Numbered from the stretch's first letter, positions 8,006 to 14,842 are shown. The stretch is DNA of 30,000 nt from Mariniflexile sp. TRM1-10 (GCF_003425985.1 NZ_CP022985.1:1-30000), one strand, 5' to 3'. A program made the numbers and translations. Notes: a model not told the origin generated them from the sequence alone.

Positions 8006-8775
8006 ATCGTTCCGCTAAAAACAAATGAAGCTGGCCCTATGAGCCACACATTTTTATAAATACCATTTTCCAAATCAAAACTCACCTGTAATTCGCCACC
8101 TTGAACTTTTAATGTAATCAGGTTTTCGTTAGTTTGCTTAAGTGCATGCATTGCCAATGCTACGGCAGTTACACCTGTGCCACAAGATAAGGTTTCGTCT
8201 TCCACCCCACGCTCGTATGTTCTAACAGCAAAAATTTGGTCGCTAATTTTCTTTACAAAATTAACATTACTACCTGCTTCGTTATACGGTGCACCGTAAC
8301 GGATCGCTGCACCTTTGGTTTTAATATCGAAATTCTCTATTTGATCTTCAAACTGTACGTGGTGAGGTGACCCTGTATTTAAAAATACGTGGTTTTCATG
8401 TTTTTCTACCACATCAACATCAAGCATTTGAAGTTTTACAATACCATTATTAATAGTAGCATGGTGCAACCCATCAATGGCTTCAAAAACAGCTTTATCT
8501 TTAATAACACCCAGTTGATTTGCAAATGCCACCAAACAGCGTCCACCATTGCCACACATGGTACTTTCGTTTCCATCGGCATTGTAATACACCATTTTAA
8601 AATCTAAAGTAGGATGGTTTTCTAATAGAATTAAACCATCTGCTCCTATCCCAAAACGTCTGTCGCATAAAAATGCAATATGTTTGGTATCTTTTTTGTT
8701 GAACGTTTGTTGACGATTATCTATCATCACAAAATCGTTTCCTGTTCCTTGATATTTATAAAAAGTCTGTTGCAT
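8002..8775 (-). CDS. dapF: Diaminopimelate epimerase
   Basis: 257 residues from the chosen ATG at 8775. The enzyme converts LL- to meso-2,6-diaminopimelate, the precursor of lysine and of the peptidoglycan cross-link. Two-base catalysis needs two cysteines, both present: Cys74 in MCGNGGRC and Cys198 in SCGTGVTA. The N-terminal KYQGTGNDFVMIDN and NEAGSNVNFV are also typical. An in-frame ATG at 8820 exists but would add 15 non-conserved residues and would lie upstream of the exact promoter match at 8785-8792, so 8775 is preferred. First gene of a compact operon running to 5526. Confidence 0.96.
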   Translation of the reverse strand: MQQTFYKYQGTGNDFVMIDNRQQTFNKKDTKHIAFLCDRRFGIGADGLILLENHPTLDFKMVYYNADGNESTMCGNGGRCLVAFANQLGVIKDKAVFEAIDGLHHATINNGIVKLQMLDVDVVEKHENHVFLNTGSPHHVQFEDQIENFDIKTKGAAIRYGAPYNEAGSNVNFVKKISDQIFAVRTYERGVEDETLSCGTGVTAVALAMHALKQTNENLITLKVQGGELQVSFDLENGIYKNVWLIGPASFVFSGTI

Positions 8776-8784
8776 AATAAGGCA

Positions 8785-8792
8785 CAAAGATA
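8785..8792 (-). promoter_or_regulatory. -7 promoter element of the dapF operon
   Basis: Minus-strand TATCTTTG, an exact TAnnTTTG match whose last base is ten bases before the ATG at 8775. A TTTG at 8818-8821 is 25 bases upstream, somewhat far for a -33 box. The expected start of transcription is only a few bases ahead of the ATG, so the message would be nearly leaderless. The same octamer precedes trmD and rplS in this window. Confidence 0.6.
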
Positions 8793-8911
8793 AAGAAGTC
8801 TTTTTACTTTTTACTGGCAAACTATAATTTCGGTTTTTAAAATGTTGTTTGTAGTATGTGCGTTAGGGATTACTCATACATTTTACTTTGATAAATTTGA
8901 AATCGTGAATG

Positions 8912-9040
8912 TTCCACATTTGCAGTGGAAAGCCCACAGCGAGGAACGAGCGAGGACTTGTAACGAAATATTTATATTCATGAGTTCCTCTAAAAAAATA
9001 TTTAATTACGAATAAAAGCCCGACCCTTGTGGTAACGCCC
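8912..9040. repeat. Cluster of probable dispersed intergenic repeats between dapF and htrA
   Basis: The gap from 8776 to 9175 holds no credible gene. Two GC-richer islands stand out. At 8912-8930 TTCCAC/GTGGAA form a hairpin with a 7-base loop, followed by a purine-rich stretch with two copies of GCGAGGA (from 8939 and 8951); GAGGAAC at 8941-8947 pairs with GTTCCTC at 8984-8990. At 9014-9040 the minus strand reads GGGCGTTACC then ACAAGGGTCGGGCTTTT, which resembles a repeat I recall between genes in many Bacteroidota (recollection, not searched). No flanking direct repeat or transposase was seen. Confidence 0.5.
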
Positions 9041-9065
9041 AAATAAATTAGCGGATTTTATTGTT

Positions 9066-9116
9066 GTTAAAACGCCGTTAAAATCGGCGTTAAAAATCGT
9101 TAAAGTTGTAGTTGAA
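9066..9116 (+). promoter_or_regulatory. Phased GTTAAA repeats upstream of htrA, possible operator
   Basis: GTTAAA occurs at 9066, 9077, 9089 and 9099, with a variant GTTGAA at 9111. The spacings are 11, 12, 10 and 12 bases, close to one helical turn, so all copies face the same side of the DNA. AACGCCG (9071-9077) and CGGCGTT (9085-9091) make an inverted repeat in the same block. A weak -7-like TAATTTTA follows at 9131-9138, about 45 bases before the ATG. The layout suggests a site where a regulator binds in several copies, for example an envelope-stress regulator; which one is unknown. Confidence 0.5.
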
Positions 9117-9175
9117 TTTTAATAAATATGTAATTTTAATCGTTCTTAAAAAAATAAAACTTAAACTGAAAATTT

Positions 9176-10582
9176 ATGAAGATTATGAAGAAGATATTAT
9201 CATTAGTGTTGGTTTCGGCATTAGGCGGCGCTTTAACCCTTGGTACTTACAAAGTTTTTGTAGAACCAAAAAGTGAATTTGTTGTAACAGCACCAAATCC
9301 AAATCCTGTATTTTTACCCACTAGTAACGTAAACAATTTAGCTTATGAAACCCCAGATTTTACGGTTGCTGCCGAAAATGCTGTAAATGCGGTGGTACAT
9401 GTTAAAAATATTTCGATTAGTAGTGGCCAATTAAGCTTGCAGGATTTATTTTCAGGAAGAACCACTCCACGTGCGCAAATGGGAACAGGTTCAGGCGTTA
9501 TTATAAATGCCGACGGCTATATTATTACGAATAACCATGTTATTAATAATTCAGATGAATTATCGGTTACCTTAAATAATAACAAAACCTATAAAGCCGA
9601 AATTGTAGGATCGGATCCTAAAACAGATATTGCTCTTTTAAAAATTCAAGCCGATGAAGAATTGCCTTTTGTAACATTTGCAGATTCGGACCAAGCTAAA
9701 ATTGGTGAATGGGTTTTGGCTGTAGGGAATCCATTTAACCTAACATCTACCGTTACGGCAGGCATTATTAGTGCAAAATCAAGAGATTTATCGGGTACTA
9801 GCTCACAATCGTTTATTCAAACCGATGCTGCTGTAAACCCAGGAAATTCGGGTGGCGCCCTTGTAAACGTTAGAGGAGAACTTATTGGTATTAACACTGC
9901 AATTTCGTCACAAACGGGCTCGTATATTGGATATTCGTTTGCTGTACCAAGTAACATTGCACGTCGTGTTATTGAAGATATTATGGAGTATGGTAATGTG
10001 CAAAACGGTATTTTAGGAGTCAACATACTCAATTCAAACTCAAAGGAAGCTTTGGAACTAGGTGTTAATGAAATTGAAGGTCTTTATATTGAAAGTGTTA
10101 TTGAAGCCTCTGGTGCCGAAAAAGCTGGTGTAAAAAAAGGGGATATCATTAAAGAAATCGATGGTATCAAAGTATCGAAATTTGCTGATTTAACAGGTCA
10201 TATTAATGCAAAACGTGTTAATGATGTTGTAAACTTAAAAGTATCAAGGGATGGTAATATAAAAACGATTGCTGTTACTTTAACCAAAAACGACACCTTT
10301 ATATTACCACTGGTTGGTATGGTTAAAAATGCTAAGCGTGAAGATTTAAAGAAACTAAAAGCTCCTAACGGTGTTAAGATAACTGAGTTAAATGGAAAGT
10401 ATGCCGATTATTGGAAAAATAATGGCGTTAAAGAAGGCGCCATCATCACTTCCATCAACAATATTAAAATCAATACTGTTGACGATGTCAAGGCAGCCAT
10501 CGAAAATAAATCTTATTATGAGCCTTTACAAATAGAACTTATAAATTCTAACGGCGAAAAAGAACGTTATAACTTTAGATAA
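9176..10582 (+). CDS. HtrA/Deg-family periplasmic serine protease (Do-like) with two PDZ domains
   Basis: 468 residues; a periplasmic protease-chaperone that degrades misfolded envelope proteins. An N-terminal hydrophobic segment (residues 7-24) targets it across the inner membrane. The trypsin-like domain shows the full catalytic triad: His121 in TNNHVI, Asp151 in KTDIALLKI, and Ser225 in NPGNSGGAL. PDZ1 (about 275-370) includes the GAEKAGVKKGDIIKEIDG stretch; PDZ2 (about 380-468) includes KEGAIITSINNIKI. Two possible starts lie three codons apart (MKIM); the first is used. It is monocistronic, with phased repeats upstream (9066-9116) and a strong terminator downstream (10602-10642). Which of degP, degQ or degS it corresponds to is not decidable. 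Confidence 0.95.
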   Translation: MKIMKKILSLVLVSALGGALTLGTYKVFVEPKSEFVVTAPNPNPVFLPTSNVNNLAYETPDFTVAAENAVNAVVHVKNISISSGQLSLQDLFSGRTTPRAQMGTGSGVIINADGYIITNNHVINNSDELSVTLNNNKTYKAEIVGSDPKTDIALLKIQADEELPFVTFADSDQAKIGEWVLAVGNPFNLTSTVTAGIISAKSRDLSGTSSQSFIQTDAAVNPGNSGGALVNVRGELIGINTAISSQTGSYIGYSFAVPSNIARRVIEDIMEYGNVQNGILGVNILNSNSKEALELGVNEIEGLYIESVIEASGAEKAGVKKGDIIKEIDGIKVSKFADLTGHINAKRVNDVVNLKVSRDGNIKTIAVTLTKNDTFILPLVGMVKNAKREDLKKLKAPNGVKITELNGKYADYWKNNGVKEGAIITSINNIKINTVDDVKAAIENKSYYEPLQIELINSNGEKERYNFR

Positions 10583-10601
10583 AAAAAGATTTACATACTT
10601 A

Positions 10602-10642
10602 AATAACCTCTTAGAAGAAATTTTTTAAGAGGTTATTTTTTT
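10602..10642 (+). terminator. Intrinsic terminator after htrA
   Basis: Perfect 12-base arms AATAACCTCTTA (10602-10613) and TAAGAGGTTATT (10626-10637) with a 12-base loop, followed by a T run to 10642. It lies 20 bases after the htrA stop. Confidence 0.88.
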
Positions 10643-10676
10643 GTTAAAAAGGTCAACGAAAACGTTTGAGTTGTAG

Positions 10677-10684
10677 TATTTTTG
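10677..10684 (+). promoter_or_regulatory. -7 promoter element of the GAPDH gene
   Basis: TATTTTTG is an exact TAnnTTTG match lying between the htrA terminator and the GAPDH start at 10718. No TTTG is found at the usual -33 distance; the nearest is only eight bases upstream. The expected leader is about 28 bases. Confidence 0.5.
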
Positions 10685-10717
10685 CCGAAAATTCACAACA
10701 ACTAAAACTATTTAAGC

Positions 10718-12166
10718 ATGCCCATTAACAAAAATTATGAGAAAGAATTAGCTTTTCAAGCTGACCGTAGAAAAGCCACCGTAGAGTTTATAAAAATCGT
10801 GAACGACTTGTGGTACGATAAATCTATTGAGCTAGTCATTTTTAGAAATCAGTTAATTGACCGGAATGTGAGTCAAATTTTAAACTTGCACGAATATGCT
10901 GGTAAATTTGTACAAAAACCCATTTCTATTTTCGATTCTGTTGAAATTGCCCAAACTATAAAATCTATGGAAATTCCACCGGCAAAATTGGATATTGGCA
11001 AATTAACCTATGAATATCATTTAGAAGAAAATAATTACAATTCCACCAGAGGATTTATTTCCGAAAAATTAAAAGGTGCCAGTAAAGCTGAATATTTTAA
11101 ACCTAAAAATGTTATACTTTATGGTTTTGGCAGAATTGGTAGATTAGTTGCCCGCGAATTAATGGCACGTACAGGTAAAGGTAGTCAGTTACGTTTAAGA
11201 GCCATTGTCATTCGGGGCCCTATTGATACCCAAATGCTTGAAAAAAGAGCTGCACTATTACGTAACGATTCTGTTCATAGCGATTTTTCTGGTTCCGTAT
11301 CTATTGATGCACAAAACAATGCCTTAATAATTAATGGTACTACCGTAAACATTATTTCTGCAAATGCACCGGAAGAGATAGATTATACCAAATATGGCAT
11401 CGACAATGCCTTAGTTATTGATAATACAGGTGCTTATAGAGACAAAACAAATTTAAGCAGGCATTTGAAATCCAAAGGTGTTGATAAGGTTTTACTAACA
11501 GCCCCCGGAAAAGAAGTGCCTAATATCGTGTATGGCGTTAATCATTTAGAAAACAACCCCGACACGCTTCATATCTTTTCGGCAGCTTCGTGTACCACCA
11601 ATGCTATAACACCCGTTTTAAAAGTTATTGAAGATTCTTTTGGAATAAAAAGTGGGCATATAGAAACGATTCACGCCTATACAAACGACCAAAATTTAGT
11701 TGATAACCTTCATAGTAAATACCGTCGTGGGCGTGCTGCAGGTTTAAATATGGTTATTACCGAAACTGGCGCAGGTAGTGCTGTTGCAAAAGCATTGCCT
11801 AGCTTAACTGGCAAACTAACCTCTAATGCCATTCGTGTTCCTGTGCCAAATGGGTCGCTAGCGATTCTTAATTTAGAATTAAAAAACAAAACTTCTATTG
11901 ATGGCATCAATACCACATTAAAAAAATATGCTTTAGAAGGTGATTTGGTTGAACAAATAAAATATGAATTAAGTGACGAATTGGTATCTACCGATATTGT
12001 TGGCTGTTCGGCTCCTGCCATTTATGATAGTAAAGCAACGATAATGCGTCCGGACGGCAAAAATGTGGTGCTCTATATTTGGTACGATAACGAATATGGC
12101 TATAGCCAACAAGTTATTAGACTTGCTAAATACATCGCCAAAGTAAGACGTTTTACTTACTATTAA
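10718..12166 (+). CDS. Glyceraldehyde-3-phosphate dehydrogenase, long form
   Basis: 482 residues, about 150 more than the classical 330-residue enzyme; the excess is an N-terminal helical region (1 to about 128) of unknown role, a form I recall as common in Bacteroidota alongside a standard-length GAPDH. The enzyme interconverts glyceraldehyde-3-phosphate and 1,3-bisphosphoglycerate with NAD(P). The Rossmann motif GFGRIGR is at 136-142, the catalytic Cys292 in SAASCTTNAITP (288-299), the partner His319 in ETIHAYTNDQ, and the C-terminal WYDNEYGYSQQVI is conserved. It is flanked by its own promoter and the repeats at 12218-12345. Whether it works in glycolysis or gluconeogenesis cannot be read from sequence. 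Confidence 0.93.
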   Translation: MPINKNYEKELAFQADRRKATVEFIKIVNDLWYDKSIELVIFRNQLIDRNVSQILNLHEYAGKFVQKPISIFDSVEIAQTIKSMEIPPAKLDIGKLTYEYHLEENNYNSTRGFISEKLKGASKAEYFKPKNVILYGFGRIGRLVARELMARTGKGSQLRLRAIVIRGPIDTQMLEKRAALLRNDSVHSDFSGSVSIDAQNNALIINGTTVNIISANAPEEIDYTKYGIDNALVIDNTGAYRDKTNLSRHLKSKGVDKVLLTAPGKEVPNIVYGVNHLENNPDTLHIFSAASCTTNAITPVLKVIEDSFGIKSGHIETIHAYTNDQNLVDNLHSKYRRGRAAGLNMVITETGAGSAVAKALPSLTGKLTSNAIRVPVPNGSLAILNLELKNKTSIDGINTTLKKYALEGDLVEQIKYELSDELVSTDIVGCSAPAIYDSKATIMRPDGKNVVLYIWYDNEYGYSQQVIRLAKYIAKVRRFTYY

Positions 12167-12217
12167 ATAAAAAATTTCTTGAAACAGACTATCCTTGAGG
12201 CAGAACCATAGAGGTAT

Positions 12218-12345
12218 ACTTCGACTAGGCTCAGTACAGGTTTCGCCTGTTTCATTTTGACCTCAGGGCCAAAAACCGAAATTTTGTATTTTACCTCACC
12301 CAGAACTGCCCAAAAAGGCAGTTCTGACCTCTCCAAAGGAGAGGT
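12218..12345. repeat. Palindromic intergenic repeat cluster downstream of GAPDH
   Basis: The gap 12167-12520 has no gene. From 12218 the text ACTTCGACTAGGCTCAGTAC belongs to a type I recall as a widely dispersed bacterial intergenic repeat, and ACAGG/CCTGT (12236-12250) forms a short hairpin. At 12301-12326 CAGAACTGCC and GGCAGTTCTG form a perfect 10-base stem with a 6-base loop. Directly next, ACCTCTCC/GGAGAGGT (12327-12345) forms a perfect 8-base stem around AAA. A further AT-only hairpin lies at 12382-12399. No run of T follows the two GC stems, so they look like repeat modules, not terminators. Confidence 0.62.
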
Positions 12346-12425
12346 GAATTGGACACCCCGGCAGAGCCTTAGGGGAATTATTTAGATTTAAAAATCTAAT
12401 TTACATTTTTCATCGTATATAATTT

Positions 12426-12448
12426 AGCCTCACATAGTGAGGCTTTTT
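12426..12448 (+). terminator. Intrinsic terminator between GAPDH and the coiled-coil protein gene
   Basis: AGCCTCAC (12426-12433) and GTGAGGCT (12437-12444) form an 8-base stem with a 3-base loop followed by TTTT. It lies 260 bases after the GAPDH stop, beyond the repeat cluster, and probably ends GAPDH read-through transcripts. Confidence 0.72.
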
Positions 12449-12520
12449 GTTAAATTTAAACTGTTTATTGACATTATTTTTTAAATTAGTAAATTAAAAA
12501 AAACGAAAAACCATCCAAAA

Positions 12521-13153
12521 ATGAATTTTACCAAATCTTTAACCTTACTAACCCTATTATTTTCATTAACAATTTTTGCCCAAACAAGTGATTCTGAGGA
12601 CGACAAACTGTCTTTAAATAGTGGCACACTTGATAACCAATTTGATTATGTGATTACGAAATCAAATGGTTGGAGAGATGAACGCGGACAATCATACAAA
12701 GTTATTAAAGCTTTTTGGTTAACCGATTTAAAAGCACATGTGCTAGACTCATTACAAGCCATTCGAAAAGATTTAGTCGCTACCGGAATTACGGTAAAAG
12801 CCCAAGCACAAGAAATTGAAGATCTAAAAACCAGTCTTTCCAACACACAAAGCACGTTAGACAAAACCAAAAGTGAAAAAAACAGCATGTCGTTGTTTGG
12901 TGTCCAAATGAGCAAAGGTGGCTATAGTGGACTCATGTGGTCTATAATAGCCATATTATTAGCTTTACTTATTTTCTTTATTTATAAATTTAAAAACAGT
13001 CATGCTGTTACCAAAGAAGCCAAACGTGCACTTTCAGATGTTGAAGAAGAATTTGAAGAGCATCGTAAAACAGCTGTTGAACGTGAACAAAAAGTACGCC
13101 GCCAATTACAAGACGAAATAAATAAACAAAAAACAATTAAGGATAAGAAATAA
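12521..13153 (+). CDS. Membrane-anchored coiled-coil protein of unknown function
   Basis: 210 residues. A signal peptide (residues 1-20, hydrophobic run TLLTLLFSLTIFA) leads into an external part with a predicted coiled coil (about 73-120, rich in Q, E, K and S). One membrane segment (about 136-157, MWSIIAILLALLIFFIYKF) is followed by a strongly charged helical tail (163-210) that should lie in the cytoplasm. Nothing catalytic is visible. I recall relatives labelled tRNA (guanine-N1)-methyltransferase in databases, probably because trmD is next door; this protein has no SPOUT methyltransferase motif, so that name would be wrong. It has a terminator on each side and so looks monocistronic. Confidence 0.75.
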   Translation: MNFTKSLTLLTLLFSLTIFAQTSDSEDDKLSLNSGTLDNQFDYVITKSNGWRDERGQSYKVIKAFWLTDLKAHVLDSLQAIRKDLVATGITVKAQAQEIEDLKTSLSNTQSTLDKTKSEKNSMSLFGVQMSKGGYSGLMWSIIAILLALLIFFIYKFKNSHAVTKEAKRALSDVEEEFEEHRKTAVEREQKVRRQLQDEINKQKTIKDKK

Positions 13154-13194
13154 GCATTGAAGCGGTTCAAACCACTTCATTATAAATAGTTTAG

Positions 13195-13224
13195 AATCTG
13201 CAAGAGCTTCTTGCAGATTTTTTT
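13195..13224 (+). terminator. Intrinsic terminator after the coiled-coil protein gene
   Basis: Perfect 11-base arms AATCTGCAAGA (13195-13205) and TCTTGCAGATT (13209-13219) with a 3-base loop, then a T run to 13224. Confidence 0.9.
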
Positions 13225-13487
13225 ATTGCTATTACGGGAAACAAAGTGATTTTAAATAATTAATCTCATTGTTGTCTGATAAAACTTTTACAAATGCAAA
13301 TATGCGTTTGAATATCAATTTGTTGTCATTTAATCATATGCTGTTTTCTTTATTCTATTTTCTTTTAGCGAAGCGATCTTGAATCTTTTATCGGGTACAA
13401 ATGAATTAATCTCTACAATTTCGACACTATTACAGCCACATAAACAATCATCACAAAAGCCATATTCCTAAAATTCATTAATTCAAT
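13225..13487. other. Gene-free stretch between the terminator and the trmD promoter
   Basis: Part of the 361-base gap 13154-13514. Apart from the terminator (13195-13224) and the trmD promoter (13488-13495) I find no ORF of note, RNA gene or strong hairpin. A short GC-richer patch, AGCGAAGCGATCTTG near 13368, is unexplained. Confidence 0.5.
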
Positions 13488-13495
13488 TATCTTTG
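13488..13495 (+). promoter_or_regulatory. -7 promoter element of trmD
   Basis: TATCTTTG is an exact TAnnTTTG match 19 bases ahead of the trmD ATG, so the leader would be only about a dozen bases. No clear -33 TTG is present. Confidence 0.58.
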
Positions 13496-13514
13496 CAATT
13501 CTTAATACAAAACC

Positions 13515-14192
13515 ATGCGCATCGATATCATTACCGTTTTACCCGAATTACTTAAAAGTCCGTTTGAAGCCTCCATTTTAAAACGCGCTATTGAAGCCAA
13601 TTTGGTGGAGGTTCATTTCCACAATTTACGAGATTATACTACCGACAGGTATAAATCAATTGACGATACCCAATTTGGCGGTGGCGCTGGCATGGTTATG
13701 ATGGTAGAGCCTATAGACAAATGTATTTCGGCATTAAAAGCACAACGCCATTACGACGAAGTTATTTATATGACACCCGATGGTGAAACCTTAAAACAAG
13801 GTATTGCCAACCACTTATCGTTAAAAGAAAACATCATTATTTTATGCGGACATTATAAAGGCGTTGACCAACGTGTACGCGACCATTTTATAACCCGTGA
13901 AATTTCTATTGGCGACTACGTTTTGTCTGGCGGCGAATTAGCTGCTGCTGTACTTTGTGATACTATTATTAGATTAATACCTGGTGTTTTGGGCAATGAA
14001 ACCTCTGCACTAACCGATTCGTTTCAAGATAATTTACTAGCACCCCCTATTTACACCAAACCCCGGGAATATAAAGGTTGGAAAGTACCTGAATTATTAT
14101 TTAGTGGCAACTTCCCTGAAATTGAAAAATGGCGTGAAGAGCAAGCCTATTTGAGAACAAAAGAACGTAGACCCGATTTATTAGAAGATTAA
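13515..14192 (+). CDS. trmD: tRNA (guanine-37-N1)-methyltransferase
   Basis: 225 residues. TrmD methylates N1 of G37 next to the anticodon, using SAM, and prevents +1 frameshifting. The SPOUT trefoil-knot motifs are clear: [14 protein letters not shown] (residues 55-68), [14 protein letters not shown], and [31 protein letters not shown], which holds the SAM-binding knot and the catalytic Asp region ([10 protein letters not shown]). The length is near the 225-250 norm. It precedes rplS, as in many bacteria (rpsP-rimM-trmD-rplS), but rpsP and rimM are not here, and rplS has its own promoter. Confidence 0.96.
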   Translation: MRIDIITVLPELLKSPFEASILKRAIEANLVEVHFHNLRDYTTDRYKSIDDTQFGGGAGMVMMVEPIDKCISALKAQRHYDEVIYMTPDGETLKQGIANHLSLKENIIILCGHYKGVDQRVRDHFITREISIGDYVLSGGELAAAVLCDTIIRLIPGVLGNETSALTDSFQDNLLAPPIYTKPREYKGWKVPELLFSGNFPEIEKWREEQAYLRTKERRPDLLED

Positions 14193-14220
14193 GAGACTGT
14201 CTAAACACTTAATTTTTAAA

Positions 14221-14255
14221 AACTTTTAACTTTTAACTTTTAACTTTTAACTTTT
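14221..14255 (+). repeat. Five-copy AACTTTT tandem repeat covering the rplS -33 region
   Basis: Five perfect head-to-tail copies of the 7-base unit AACTTTT run from 14221 to 14255, five bases before the -7 element TATCTTTG (14260-14267). The repeat therefore occupies the position of the -33 box and the promoter spacer. Confidence 0.9.
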
Positions 14256-14259
14256 TAGT

Positions 14260-14267
14260 TATCTTTG
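14260..14267 (+). promoter_or_regulatory. -7 promoter element of rplS
   Basis: TATCTTTG is an exact TAnnTTTG match. It is preceded by the AACTTTT repeat instead of a recognisable -33 TTG. It gives a leader of about 65-70 bases that begins with a short hairpin (ACCC at 14269-14272 with GGGT at 14279-14282), which might be a place for regulation of L19. Confidence 0.68.
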
Positions 14268-14340
14268 CACCCAATTTCGGGTTAACCTCTGGCGAGAATC
14301 GTGAATGTTGTTTCGAATTAATCAATTAAAATTTAAAGAT

Positions 14341-14691
14341 ATGGAATCTTTAGTAAAGTTTGTACAAGACGAATTTGTAGCAAAAAAAGACTTTCCAGAG
14401 TTTGGAGCTGGAGACACAATTACTGTATACTATGAAATTAGAGAGGGCGAAAAAGTACGTACCCAGTTTTTTAGAGGTGTAGTAATTCAAAGAAGAGGAT
14501 CTGGTTCATCAGAAACTTTTACCATTAGAAAAATGTCTGGTACTATTGGTGTGGAGCGTATTTTCCCTGTTAATTTACCTGCATTGCAAAAAATTGAAGT
14601 TAATAAACGCGGTAAAGTGCGTAGAGCTAGAATCTACTACTTTAGAGGTCTTACTGGTAAAAAAGCCAGAATTAAAGAACGTAGACGTTAA
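14341..14691 (+). CDS. rplS: 50S ribosomal protein L19
   Basis: 116 residues from the ATG at 14341, matching the usual 115 or so. L19 sits at the 30S-50S interface. The sequence reads MESLVKFVQDEFVAKKDFPEFGAGDTI with the L19 core TQFFRGVVIQRRGSGSSETFTIRKMSGTIGVERIFP and the basic C-terminal KARIKERRR. An in-frame ATG 36 bases upstream (14305) would add twelve residues that do not belong to L19, so the shorter start is taken. Transcription is likely from 14260-14267 and ends at 14716-14747. Confidence 0.97.
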   Translation: MESLVKFVQDEFVAKKDFPEFGAGDTITVYYEIREGEKVRTQFFRGVVIQRRGSGSSETFTIRKMSGTIGVERIFPVNLPALQKIEVNKRGKVRRARIYYFRGLTGKKARIKERRR

Positions 14692-14715
14692 TAAAGTATT
14701 ATTGCGAAAGCAAGC

Positions 14716-14747
14716 AAAAGCCCTGAAACTTCTCAGGGCTTTTTTTA
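14716..14747 (+). terminator. Intrinsic terminator after rplS
   Basis: Perfect 11-base arms AAAAGCCCTGA (14716-14726) and TCAGGGCTTTT (14733-14743) with a 6-base loop and a T run to 14747, located 25 bases after the rplS stop. Confidence 0.92.
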
Positions 14748-14804
14748 TTAACAAAAGTTAATAACTCCGGTTTATAAGTGGTTGATATATAAAATGTTAA
14801 ATGT

Positions 14805-14836
14805 TTTGTTTTTTCGGGATATGTGTAGTATCTTAG
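14805..14836 (+). promoter_or_regulatory. Candidate promoter of a non-coding transcription unit
   Basis: TTTG (14805-14808), then 20 bases, then TATCTTAG (14829-14836), one mismatch from TAnnTTTG at good spacing. It lies beyond the rplS terminator and nothing coding follows for more than 700 bases, apart from one 28-codon ORF. Confidence 0.42.
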
Positions 14837-14842
14837 CATATA

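Noticed and set aside
8776..8820. Upstream ATG extending DapF by fifteen residues
   Set aside because: It precedes the exact promoter match at 8785-8792 and adds residues not found in the family.
11710..12021. 103-codon minus-strand ORF within GAPDH
   Set aside because: Lies wholly inside conserved GAPDH sequence and has no family features.
12301..12345. Paired hairpins taken as a CRISPR-like or terminator structure
   Set aside because: No repeated spacer pattern for CRISPR, and no T run follows the stems; they fit dispersed palindromic repeats better.
12646..12915. 89-codon minus-strand ORF within the coiled-coil gene
   Set aside because: Opposite-strand shadow of a gene with a clear signal peptide and membrane segment.
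13156..13180. tRNA T-arm-like GGTTCAAACC
   Set aside because: No acceptor, D or anticodon arm around it. It is just an imperfect hairpin after the coiled-coil gene.
14305..14340. Upstream ATG extending L19 by twelve residues
   Set aside because: The added residues are not part of L19 and the ATG at 14341 gives the normal family length.
14546..14761. 71-codon + strand ORF overlapping rplS in another frame
   Set aside because: It is a shadow of rplS running through the terminator; no family resemblance.
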